22,888 nucleotides of DNA from Pleurotus ostreatus/Saccharomyces cerevisiae fusant (taxonomy: Eukaryota; Opisthokonta). Under the pieces are notes generated by a model. The model did no database searches and was not told the DNA's origin. It worked only from the letters and a program-made list of their open reading frames with translations. This document shows positions 9,066-18,388 of the stretch, in pieces (the stretch's first letter is position 1; the number at the start of each line of letters is the position of its first letter). The DNA lies in NCBI GenBank assembly GCA_024196135.1, contig JAMQCK010000440.1, positions 1 to 22,888 of the forward strand, read 5' to 3'. A program made the translations under genes and the position numbers.

Positions 9066-10406
9066 ATGGAAGCAGATCTGGTTGGCGCTGAGCGACGCAT
9101 ATCGTCGCTCCCCACGGAGACGCTGCTCGACATCTTCGACCACTGTCGCGTCAGATGTTACGATTTCACCCTGGATTCCATTTCTGTTCGCGGCGGCCCG
9201 CTGTCTGTGACATCCGTATGCCAGCTCTGGCGCCATGTAGCTCTCAGCACGCCGACCCTCTGGACTGACGTGCACCTCAACATCTATCCTTACCTGCTCG
9301 GCAACGTGATCGCGCGCCTGCAGAGCCTCCTCGAGCGCTCCGGAGACCTCCCACTCTCCGTGATCGTACGAAATCATGGCATCGCGCCCCTCTCAGGCTT
9401 AGTTCCGGCGCTGCAGCTCCTAGCATCACATAGCACGCGCTGGGAATATGCCGACATCGCGCTGAGGAACAACCACTTCTGCAACCTCACCTCGATCCGC
9501 GGATGCCTTCCTCTTCTGCGAAGGGTCACCATTTTTATCAGAGGCTATACCTTTGGCGCTCAGTGGGATTCGTATCGCGGCCTCTTCGTCGAGTGCCCGG
9601 CTCTGGAGTCCTTCGAGCACGTCGGCCAGAATTTCGACTTGCCGTGGGAGCAGCTCATTCGCTATTCTGCGAGGAGACCGTTGCTGCCGCTTCAGTTCCA
9701 TGACGTGAAGCGCTTGAAGAACGTCCGCGCTCTGGAGCTTCAGACCGTACTTGTTAATGACTTCACCTCCGAGCAACGAAGCTCTCAGCTCCATCTACCC
9801 AACCTGGAGAGAGCGTTTATTGATCCATTGGACCTACCGATCCTACGGGCACCTGCGCTCACCGAATGTCATTTCTACGGTCATCTGGAGACAGCAGAGT
9901 CCGTTCACGAGCTCGCGAACGCACTCAGCGCCGGTCCCTCCTCGCTGACAGTTCTATCGATATACCTGTATCACAAGGCCGCGAGTGCGGAGGCGCTGTC
10001 TCGTGTCCTTGCCGCCTGCCCAAACCTGCGCGTGCTGCGGCTCAGGCTCCAGTATGGGCATTTTGACGATGGGGATGCTAGCGCACTGCTATTCGAGCTC
10101 TTCACAACTCTCATCGTCCGCGAAGATGCGCTGCCTCTGGTCCCGAAACTCGAAGAATTGACGATTATGACCCTTGTGTGTCGTCCGCTGGATGGATTCC
10201 AAAGTTTGGTGGATGCGATCGCTTCTCGTGACGGCGCGCTGCGCGCGTTCAGCCTCTACACAGTCGTCGGTCAGTACGACATAACGGCTAGGGAAGGACT
10301 CTTCGATTCGGGAGGACCGTGTACTGTGAGCATCAAATATGATCTCTCGCCGGAAGAATATGGAGAAATATGGGAGGATATGGGGCGCGTCTCAGGTTGG
10401 CGATAA
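9066..10406 (+). CDS. F-box protein, second copy (F-box-like, LRR-type)
   Basis: A single exon of 446 codons plus stop. The start is the first ATG in the frame (CCCATGG). The F-box-like domain covers about residues 11-65: ISSLPTETLLDIFDHCRV, then LSVTSVCQLWRHVALSTPTLW, the hallmark of the basidiomycete F-box-like family. The remainder is leucine-rich with spaced LxxLxL units such as CPNLRVLRLRLQYG, suggesting an irregular LRR solenoid. Its likely role is substrate recognition in an SCF ubiquitin ligase; no substrate can be inferred. It is not an obvious close duplicate of the F-box gene at 5611: F-box sequence, length and intron content all differ. It ends 99 nt from the stop of the convergent methyltransferase gene. 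Confidence 0.85.
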   Translation: MEADLVGAERRISSLPTETLLDIFDHCRVRCYDFTLDSISVRGGPLSVTSVCQLWRHVALSTPTLWTDVHLNIYPYLLGNVIARLQSLLERSGDLPLSVIVRNHGIAPLSGLVPALQLLASHSTRWEYADIALRNNHFCNLTSIRGCLPLLRRVTIFIRGYTFGAQWDSYRGLFVECPALESFEHVGQNFDLPWEQLIRYSARRPLLPLQFHDVKRLKNVRALELQTVLVNDFTSEQRSSQLHLPNLERAFIDPLDLPILRAPALTECHFYGHLETAESVHELANALSAGPSSLTVLSIYLYHKAASAEALSRVLAACPNLRVLRLRLQYGHFDDGDASALLFELFTTLIVREDALPLVPKLEELTIMTLVCRPLDGFQSLVDAIASRDGALRAFSLYTVVGQYDITAREGLFDSGGPCTVSIKYDLSPEEYGEIWEDMGRVSGWR

Positions 10407-10505
10407 ATGTTTGGGACGAAGGTGGCAGTTGACTACCATTCGAGCGGACACCAATACTAGCATACGAACTTTGGTAGCGTTCTAAAACCACATCCAACAT
10501 CGCAC

Positions 10506-11437
10506 CTAAAGCTTCTGTGCCACAATGGCGACATACTCCAAAGGGTATGTCCCGTCGACCCCCGTCTTGATTTCCTCCTCCAGCTCGTCCATGAGCGCGT
10601 CATATTCCTCCCCCGACTTCACCAGACCGAAGCCCCCCGCCTGCACTACCGCGTCCTCGAACTGCCTGTATACTCCGACGATGGTCGTCCTGGCCGAGGA
10701 GGCCTCTGGCGTCGTTCCAGCCATCTCAATATACACGCGTTCACTTCGCACGCTGTGGAAACCGGCGTCCTCGAGCATCTGTGGAATATCCTCCGCGCAA
10801 GTCGAAAGCATCCTTCGATGGCTGAACAGCGCGTGTTTGATATCGAGAGCCCGCATCGCGACCGGTCCGCGGAGCCACAGCGTACTGCATTCGACAAATT
10901 GCGCCCACCCACCAGGCCGCAAGACGCGGTAGACTTCGGCAATGGTCTGGGACCACTCCTGAGCGCGGAGAGCAGCGATCAGTAGGCGCTGGTGGACGAG
11001 ATCGAACGCATTGGACCAGTCCTCCGGCAGGTGGGTAATGGATTCAACGAGGAACCGGGCGTTTGGAGGCGGCGAGATGGGGAAATTCCTAGGTTCGATG
11101 TCGATGCCAGTGATGTCAACGTCTGGGTATTGGGAGGCAGCCTGAAGGGTCCATATGCCTGTACATCCGCTGTCAGTCCGACGACTTCGTCCTTTCATAG
11201 CCTTGCTCGGCGCACCTGTACCACATGCGCTGTCGAGGATCTTCATCCCAGAAGAAATCTCCAACGAGGGAATGATGAGACGCCCATCGAAGGCGCGAAT
11301 GATTACATCGTGCTGTAATCGAAGCCTTGGTCGCGTCGCGTGAGTCTGGCAACAACATACTCATGAAGGATCATTCACCTTTGAACTTCTTCCGCATCGT
11401 AGGCGAGCAGATATTTGAGATATTTGCTGGCGTCCAT
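10506..11437 (-). CDS. SAM-dependent methyltransferase (LaeA-like), copy 1
   Basis: Three exons on the minus strand: 11437-11379, 11325-11216 and 11158-10506, giving 273 aa. The start MDASKYLKYLLAYDAEEVQR matches the N-terminus of the copy at 17143. SAM-binding motif I is LDSACGTGIW (D51 to G57 and on), with an acidic loop DITGIDIEPRNF; a later block reads EVYRVLRPGGWAQFVE. The family (Methyltransf_23/25-like, often annotated UMTA or LaeA-like) methylates unknown substrates in fungal secondary metabolism or regulation. Intron 2 splits the last Gly of motif I. It is 57 nt and stop-free, so retention would put 19 residues into the cofactor site and probably inactivate the enzyme. A TATA box lies 46 nt upstream. 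The substrate is unknown. Confidence 0.85.
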
Positions 11438-11482
11438 GGGTTAGGGCTCTTGGGCTGGCATCTGAGCTAGAGAGTAGCTTCC

Positions 11483-11488
11483 TATATA
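11483..11488 (-). promoter_or_regulatory. TATA box of methyltransferase copy 1
   Basis: On the minus strand this reads TATATAGG and lies about 46 nt upstream of the ATG (11437-11435), the same arrangement as in the paralogous gene at 17143. Confidence 0.55.
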
Positions 11489-12649
11489 CCACCTCCCGAG
11501 GGACGCACGATGGGTCATGAAAGGCTGTTTGGCGCGACTATTAAGGCTACATGCATTCATTCCGTACCGATTGGCTCCTTCGGATTGACCGCTTCTCCGT
11601 CAAGGCCGACATTGGGTATCGTAAGTGCGGCCGTCGTACGCTGGTATTCGAGCTTCACCGATGGCGGAAGCAGAGCTCGAGAGATGAAGCTAAGAGACTG
11701 AAATATATAAGGCAACTGACTGTCTTCCATCTTCTGTGGCAGCGGTGTAGAGCCCAGGATACCCTAGGCGAAGTACCTCTCGAAGGGTCGTGAGCGTTCA
11801 GAGCCCGCAGAGATGTAGTGCGAGGTAGGAGGAAGCCGCAGGGACCGATAGCCGGAGCACGCAAAGGATACGCGAAAGGGGTACGCAGATGGCTCTGCCA
11901 TGGCACAGCTGAGAGCATGATCGCGGGGCAGACAAGAGGCCGAAGGGTCCTTGGGTGGGCGGAAGACATGCTCAGCTGATGCACAATCAAGGACTGGTCC
12001 TCCTGGGCACAAACACGACGTTCATGGCGATCTCTTGTTGGTGGTTGAGGTTGATGGATCGCACGCCGAAAGGCAGCTGTGCCGCACCGCCTTCACCCGG
12101 AGTTCGATCCCCTTCGATGCCCTCTGATAGTACGGCGTCCGTTTCGCAAGATATCGTACGTGTGGAGGTATAGAAATTCGGGGTCAAACCGTGGATGCAC
12201 GCGTATTTACGGCGCGGCGGGCTTGCTGATAGAAAGCAGATGACAATGACATGCACTACTTATGTGATTAGCCGAGGGCGCGCCGAGAATGTTGAAGAAG
12301 GTGACTCACAGAGAATGTTTCGAGCGTCTGCAGCGCCAGGCCAAAGGTCAGAAATTCGGCCTCGCGAGCGTCGAGGACAAGATGCAGCCCCGAAAAAGCG
12401 ACAAATATTTGGTCGAAACCGGCCCACGTGATTGGCGGCGCGCGGTCTCCGAGCTCTGGCTGCTGCGAATGGGAGGGAAGTTCTTTGCTCTGACGCCCAT
12501 GGCGGACGTATCATCCCGCTAAAAACCCGGAACGTTTCCGAATCAGAGTCTCTCGCGACTGCATTGCATAACCGCGTTTGAGCAGTGCGTCTCTCCTCTG
12601 CCCACCAGAACCCATGCACTGACGAAGAAATGCGCCTGCCTGTACCATA
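11489..12649. other. 1.2-kb intergenic region between divergent methyltransferase and glycosyltransferase genes
   Basis: This region presumably carries both promoters. No recognisable coding sequence was found. An ATG-initiated 77-codon + frame at 12289-12522 and minus-strand frames of up to 174 codons have no domain or supporting signals. An E-box next to a CCAAT box is listed separately. Confidence 0.45.
12425..12435 (+). promoter_or_regulatory. E-box and inverted CCAAT box upstream of the glycosyltransferase
   Basis: CACGTG (12425-12430) is followed directly by ATTGG (12431-12435), the reverse of CCAAT. The pair lies about 215 nt before the glycosyltransferase ATG, a normal place for HAP-complex and bHLH binding. 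This is motif matching only. Confidence 0.4.
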
Positions 12650-14229
12650 ATGCTCCTCCCTTCCGCCATGCCCGAGCAGGTCAAAGTGTGGCTCTGGTGG
12701 CGGCGCCTCGCGGCCGCGTGGAAAATGGCTCAGGGAGCGCACAATGACCTGCCAATGTATAACGACTCGCCGCCGAAGATGCACCGTCTCAACTCGAACT
12801 CAAGCCTCTTCAACCGCACCCGCTCCACCACTCTCGACGAAATGCACGATGTCCCCCGCTCCCCCTCCCCCGCGATGCGCGTCCACGCGCACCAGCGCCC
12901 ATCCCGATACCCTCCATACTTCCGACATCCACCCCACAAGCGCGTCTTCCGCTTCTTCCGCAACATGGGCCGCTTCTGGCGGTCACTCATCCTCCTGGGC
13001 TTGCCCCTACTCCTCCTCCTCTTCGGCCTCTACTTCTACGAGCCGCACATCGAGATTGCGTTCTACAGCAGGCGCTGGGTCGCACGCGAGATCGAAGAGC
13101 TGGCCCCGCTCGGTGGCTGCTTCTCCGCGGACCGCCCGAGCAGCGGCTACAACATCTCTCAGCACGTCTACGGCGCGAAGAAGACGGAGATACATGCCGG
13201 GCTGCCCATGCGCGTCGGCCTCGACTGCTACAACTTCGCTGGGACGATCGAGGGTCCAACAATGTACGACCTGCTCGATCTCAGCGTGGGTACCCTCCCC
13301 GTCGATCAGCGCACCCAGTACCACACATACTGGCGCGCCGACCTCGCCCCCTTCGGCCAGCGCCAGGAGTGGATGCTCAAGTCGTTCTTCGCGACGCAGA
13401 ACATCGCCCGCACGCGCCTTGTGCTCTGGTCGAACGGGGACCTCTCACACAACCCGATCCTCCAGAAGTACGTGCGTAGCTTCCCGAACGCGTTCGCGAT
13501 ACAGCGAGTCGATATTCCGGGGCTTGCGAAGGGCACGGAGCTGGACGGTGTGCTGCCGCTGCTGCATACGCGCGACGACAAGGCGTGGATCGATGGCGAC
13601 CTCATCAGACTTCTTGTGCTGTGGAACTACGGTGGTGTGTGGGTGGACATGGACTCGTTGCTCACGCGCGATCTCGAGCCGCTGCTCGAGCACGAGTTCG
13701 TCACGCAGTGGGATTGTTATGGTGCGGCGGACCTTCTCATGTACACGCTCATACTAACATGCACGCAGACAAACCATATACTCCTTTCAACGGCGCTCTC
13801 ATGCGCTTCCGCCGACATTCCCCCTACATCTGCGAAGCGTTCCACATAATGGCCACTTCGCCCCCGCCACGACCCAAGTCTACCGACTGGGGCTCCCTGC
13901 TCTACTTCAAGCTATGGCGCCGACTGGTCGCAGTCGGCATTCCACCCTTCAAGGTCCTCCCCTTCTGCTTCACCGAGGGCCGCAGCTGTCGCCTAGACAC
14001 GCGATTACCGGACCCCTTCGTGACCGATGCGGATAACAGAAGGGGAGTCAAGCCGCTGATGGGGCTGGACATGGACGACGGCGGGGACCTCGACCTCATA
14101 TTGACGAGGAAAATATTCGGCATCCACTTGCATAACCAGTGGGAAAAGCTCTTCCCGCCAGGCGGCTGGGTGGAGCGCTTGCTGCTGAAGAAGTATGACG
14201 AGCGGCTGAATGGGGTCATGAACACATAG
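12650..14229 (+). CDS. type II membrane glycosyltransferase with DXD motif (Gly_transf_sug / GT32-like)
   Basis: Two exons (12650-13721 and 13769-14229) give 510 aa. The intron is 47 nt (GTGCGG, branch ACTAAC, GCAG). Residues 1-108 are a basic cytosolic tail. One membrane anchor lies at about 110-130 (RSLILLGLPLLLLLFGLYFY). The rest is a lumenal catalytic domain with RLVLWSNGDLS, LLVLWNYGGVWVDMDS (DXD at 333-335, metal and nucleotide-sugar binding) and TQWDCYDKPYTPFNGALMRF across the splice junction. This matches the DXD sugar-binding family related to Och1-type mannosyltransferases, so a Golgi role in glycoprotein or glycolipid glycosylation is likely; donor and acceptor are unknown. In-frame ATGs at 12668 and 12725 could also serve as starts without affecting the membrane anchor. 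Confidence 0.87.
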
Positions 14230-14542
14230 CGACGACGCTGACGATGGAGGGAGGAGATGGACATGAGCTACAGCACACTTAGATGAGCAGGATGTCCTAG
14301 ATATGTGATATGGCTGCGGAGGACGCTGCGATCTACGACTACTGTACAAGCTAATACCTGCAATAATCGTGTAATATTCCGCATGCGCAAGCCTTTCACA
14401 GTTCAGTGGTGGGAAGAATGCCATTTTGGGACAGCGGGAATCACTGTAGCATGACGTCCTGGTGACGCTTTGGGAAGTTGCCATTGTTCTCTTTGTTCTC
14501 GACCGCCATCTCCGTCTTGGCATATTTCTGAGCTGCGGCGAT
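14230..14542. other. intergenic region, glycosyltransferase 3' end to RMD1-like promoter
   Basis: The stretch is 313 nt and AT-richer than its neighbours. It should contain the glycosyltransferase terminator region and the promoter of the next gene. No TATA box, repeat or coding sequence is evident. Confidence 0.4.
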
Positions 14543-16356
14543 ATGCAACGACCGGGGCCCCCACCTCGCTTCCCGTCGTCAAGCGCGGCGAGGAACCGAC
14601 AGACGCGCCTGTCGTCCCTCACGATGCCCAAGGACGCGTCTACCAGCGACGCCAACCGCCCGCGACGCTCGTCCGCCTCCGGTCTAGCGCCCGGACAGAA
14701 GGCCCAGCGTACCTCGAAGACCTCGCAGAAGCTCGTCGTGCTACCGTCTGCGCCGCAGACAAAACCTCTGGCACCCGAAGAAGTCGATGACCCGACCTTT
14801 GGCTACGAGACCGATGCGGGCGTGCGCGAGTACAAGAGCGAGGCGGAGCGCATGTCGAAGGAGGAGCGCAAGAAGGCGGGCTTCAAGCGGATTACGGCCT
14901 ACTGCGTTGCGGAGGCGTTCAGGATGAAGCACCTGTCGTCGTACCTTACGCGTGAGCATAATGTCGCGCCGCGCGCGTTCGATGAGGCGTTGTATGTGGT
15001 GCGTGAATTGTGCTATGGGACGGAAGTAGGGGTACTCATAGTTGCTCAAGATGTATCATCTTCCCCTTCTCCCTGGGTATGGCCCGAACTCGAATATTCG
15101 TTCGTCCGCGCCCCCACCGAAGCGGGAGGGCAGGATATCCGTGAGGCTGTCAGAAGCAGAGGAGAACGGATACCAGGGCACGTACTTCACGTCGCACCCC
15201 GTAGAGTCACCGCCCTCGGAGACTTTCCTCACGCCGGACGAATCTCCCGGCAGTAATGGCGCAAGCTCTGAGGACGAGACGGACGACTCAACAGCAACGC
15301 CAAGAGCGCGCCGATCCCCAGCCCCGCAGGTGCAATCACCCACCACTGAAGAAGTGCCTCACCATGAGACCGAGCACCACGATACCGAGCACCACGACGC
15401 CGGCGACATCGCGGAAGCCATCTTCTTCGAATACGGCGTCGTCGTCTTCTTCGGCTTCACCGAGGACCAGGAGCAGAGCATCCTCGACGACATCGCGAAC
15501 GTCTCCGTGTACAAGCGCCCCTTCGTCACCGACGACTTCGAGATCGAGGAGTGCCACTACACCGTCGACCCGCACATCCCCTTCCCGCGCATCTACAACG
15601 ACTTCTTCACGCTCAAGTCGCACTCGCACCTGCTCAAGCTCTCTATCGCGCACGCCCTGGCGCAGTCGACGCTCCTTGCGCGGTTCGAGACGGTGGCGCA
15701 GCGCGTGCTGTCGTCGCCGCAGACGCTGTCCATCCCGAAGCAGCTGGCGATGTCGGGCAAGCTGAAGATGAAGCGGCATGAGGCGCTGAAGTTGACAGGG
15801 AGGTTGTTCCGCTTGAGGCGCGATGTCAACCTGGTCAGCAATGTTCTTGACGTGCCGGAGCTGTTCTGGAGCGAGGCAAGCTTGAAGGAGCTGTACGACG
15901 CCGTGCGGGAGTACATGGAACTTGGCCCACGCGTGCAGGTCATCAACGAGAAGCTCATGATGGCTAGCGACTTTGTGAGTGTGACAATGATGCTGTTCTA
16001 CATGTTTGCTAATCACTGATCAGTTGGACGCTATCCACGACCACTTGAATAATTCGGCCATGGAGCGCATTACATGGATTGTTATCTGTGAGTCGTGATG
16101 CCGACCAGCGAATCCTCGAACTGACGTCCTTTTCAGGGCTCATCGTCGTCGCTATCTTGGTTGACTTGGTACGTTCCACCTTCCTTTCACTTGACTCCCT
16201 TCCACTGACCATACTTCTCAGGGCGAAGTCGTCGCCCGCCTCATCTTCCACGCTACCATGGACGACAAGACCGCGTCGCTGGCAGTCGTGAACAGGACTT
16301 TACCGGACAGGGAGGAAGTCCTGCAGACCTTATACCGCATGATGGACCAGTCGTAA
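14543..16356 (+). CDS. RMD1: RMD1/DUF155 family protein (sporulation protein RMD1-like)
   Basis: Five exons (14543-14998, 15051-15974, 16024-16087, 16137-16168, 16222-16356) join to 536 aa. Seen: a basic, Ser-rich N-terminus; a conserved block around KRITAYCVAEAFRM; DEALYV joined to MYHLPLLPGYGPN across intron 1; an acidic Ser/Pro-rich linker with His-rich repeats (about 255-267); and the DUF155 core from about 275, with IFFEYGVVVFFGFTEDQEQS and PRIYNDFFTLKSHSHLLKLS. A C-terminal transmembrane segment (ITWIVIWLIVVAILVDL) is split over three exons. Family members are yeast Rmd1 and Rmd8, S. pombe Sad1-interacting factors and mitochondrial human RMND1. The molecular function in fungi is poorly defined. 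No clear mitochondrial presequence is seen, so an organelle or nuclear envelope location stays open. The ATG at 14624 (MPKDAST) is an alternative start. Exon 4 has only 32 nt. Confidence 0.87.
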
Positions 16357-17142
16357 TGTGATGTACATTATAGGGCTCGGGAGGATTACTAGTATCGTAT
16401 ACCAGGCATGTCGAGGTGCTCTTCGTGGGGCGCTAATTGATTTCAGACTTATTCTCTCATGGACGCGAGTTGCTGCCCCGGCGTCTTTCTAAGGCGCGCC
16501 TCATTAGATTGCAATGCGAAGACTACAAGAACGTGGCTGCAGCACGCCTTGAAGAACACGAACTGTGCATCCATGCTAAGGGCTTTGTTGTCCACAAGCT
16601 CTCGATGAAACGAAGTGTACTTTGGCTCTGCTTTCGCCAGCGTCCTGCAAGGTGGCGCGCGCTTGCCGATTCTCATTTCGTCAGGATGATATTCACGCAT
16701 AATTCATTCCAGAACTGCCTGTCCGGGCACAAACAGCGTCTTGTGCGTCTTGCTGGTTCTACGCCCAAATCTATACTTTGAGATCGATGTTGCTTCCTTC
16801 AGACAACGGTCAGATGTCCTCCGGGAGGGCTTTTGGGATATTATCGTACTCACTATGCATGATCAAGATCCGGGTCCGCCTCAAACGAGAACTAAGGTAC
16901 ATTGGCGGCACAACGACACCCAATGTCGACCACTAGCGCGGATATCGACTTATGAAACGCGCAATGGGGGCACCCTTCATGCAAATGGCTTAATCAGCCG
17001 CGCAAAAAGCCTGATATTACCCTGCTGTCCATGCTCTTCACCCGGTCATCCCAGCAAGATGTCACTTGCGTCCCTGGGGTGACCGTATAAAGGACGCTAC
17101 CGACCGGCTCAGATGCTAGCCCCGTAGCCTCAGCTCAGTGCG
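16357..17142. other. intergenic region between RMD1-like gene and methyltransferase copy 2
   Basis: The 786 nt hold the RMD1-like 3' UTR and the methyltransferase promoter. A 114-codon + frame (16437-16781) begins with TTG rather than ATG, shows no domain and is not called. The antisense 83-codon frame is also unsupported. Confidence 0.4.
17086..17092 (+). promoter_or_regulatory. TATA box of methyltransferase copy 2
   Basis: TATAAAG lies 50 nt before the ATG at 17143, almost the same spacing as for the paralogous gene on the other strand. Confidence 0.55.
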
Positions 17143-18080
17143 ATGGATGCTGACAGGAACGGTTCGCATTATTTGCTCACCTACGATGCGGAGGAGGTCT
17201 CGAGGTAGAGTACTGTTTTGTAATGCTTATGTTGCTCGAGGTTCTTGACGATCGCAGGCTTCAAGCGCAACATGATATGATCATACGCGTCTTCAACGGC
17301 CGTCTTGTCACGGCCTCAGTAGAAATCTTGCCCGGCACGAAGGTCCTGGATAATGCAACTGGAACAGGTGAGTTGACGAACACTATGTGAGGAAGAGCAA
17401 AATATACTAACGGTGAGACGCCAGGTATCTGGATACTGCAGGCTTCTGCTCAACACCCAGAAGCTAGCTTCACTGGCATCGACATCGAATCAAGGAACTT
17501 TCCCACATCCCCACCCCGGAATGCCGAGTTCCTCGTCCACAGCATCACTGCACTACCGAAGGAATGGTCGAGCACGTTCGACCTCGTCCACCAACGGCAG
17601 CTCATAGCCGCATTACGCGCCGAGGAGTGGCCACGAGCAATCGGAGAAGCACACCGCGTCCTAAAGCCGGATGGATGGGCACAAATCGTGGAGCTGAGCC
17701 TGGCATGGCTGCAACGCGGCCCTGTCGGAAGGCGCTTCTGGAATGTGTTCCGCGCGTTGTCCGAGGCGCGACGCATGCGCTCGACGTGCGCGGAGGACAT
17801 ACCGCAGATGCTCCAGGACGTGGGCTTTTGCAACGTGCGGAATGAGCTCGTAGAGATCGAGATGGTCGGATCGACGCCGGATGCGATCGTGGCCAGGCAG
17901 AGCATTATCGGAGCGTGTCGAAGTCTCAAGAAGGCGATAGTGCAGGAAGGAGGCTTGGGAATAGTGGGATCGGGCGAAGAATACGACGCGCTGCTTGATG
18001 AGCTGGATAGGGAGTTTGAGACGGGCGTCAACGGGTCTTACCCATTGGAACTCGTCGCCGTTGTAGCACAGAGAGCTTAG
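17143..18080 (+). CDS. SAM-dependent methyltransferase (LaeA-like), copy 2
   Basis: Three exons (17143-17204, 17258-17367, 17425-18080) give 275 aa. Motif I reads VLDNATGTGIW (D52 to G58 and on), with FTGIDIESRNFPTSPP as the acidic-loop region and HRVLKPDGWAQIVELS further on. The C-terminal half is very close to copy 1, including the shared block STCAEDIPQML and the SGEEYDALLDELDREFETGV stretch. Exon 2 is 110 nt in both genes and both introns sit at the same codons and phases, so they are paralogues. Motif I has Asn-Ala-Thr where copy 1 has Ser-Ala-Cys, which may affect cofactor binding. Here intron 2 (also 57 nt) has an in-frame TGA. A TATA box lies 50 nt upstream. The gene converges with the MFS transporter, leaving 308 nt between stops. 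The substrate is unknown. Confidence 0.87.
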
Positions 18081-18388
18081 AATTTCAGAGTGTGCAATAT
18101 GCGATCCATGTCCTCGTGGGCAGCGACAGTACATCTGCTCTCTGCTTTATGTACACGCAACCAATGTTCAGAAGTTCTTGCCACATGTGCGAGTTCATAA
18201 AAAGAATATCTTATGCATTACCTAGAGCAGTAGTATATGATACATGTGGGTGGTCCTCCCTGGACCGCGCAGAATACACGTTAGGTGTCGCACAGCTGAC
18301 CAGAGCCTCTATTCACCCTCGACTTCCTCTAGCATCCTCTACCCCCTCTACCAAACGCATTACCGACGATCACTCATCCAACCGACGT
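18081..18388. other. shared 3' intergenic region of convergent methyltransferase and MFS genes
   Basis: This holds the two 3' UTRs. An AT-rich part near 18195-18245 is a plausible polyadenylation region. No gene is seen; + frames continuing to 18847 are shadows of the MFS exons. Confidence 0.45.

Noticed and set aside
12289..12522. 77-codon ATG-initiated + frame with a charged product
   Set aside because: There is no domain, no introns and no TATA box, and it overlaps the E-box and CCAAT box of the glycosyltransferase promoter. It cannot be excluded, but support is too weak to call.
12744..13757. 337-codon + frame overlapping the glycosyltransferase
   Set aside because: It is very rich in Ser, Arg and Thr, as expected for an out-of-frame reading of a GC-rich exon, while the overlapping frame carries a membrane anchor and DXD motif.
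15336..16016. 226-codon minus-strand frame, rich in Arg, Glu, Val and Leu
   Set aside because: It is antisense to the DUF155 core of the RMD1-like gene and has a shadow-type composition.
16437..16781. 114-codon + frame downstream of the RMD1-like gene
   Set aside because: It starts with TTG, has no ATG near the beginning and no recognisable domain.
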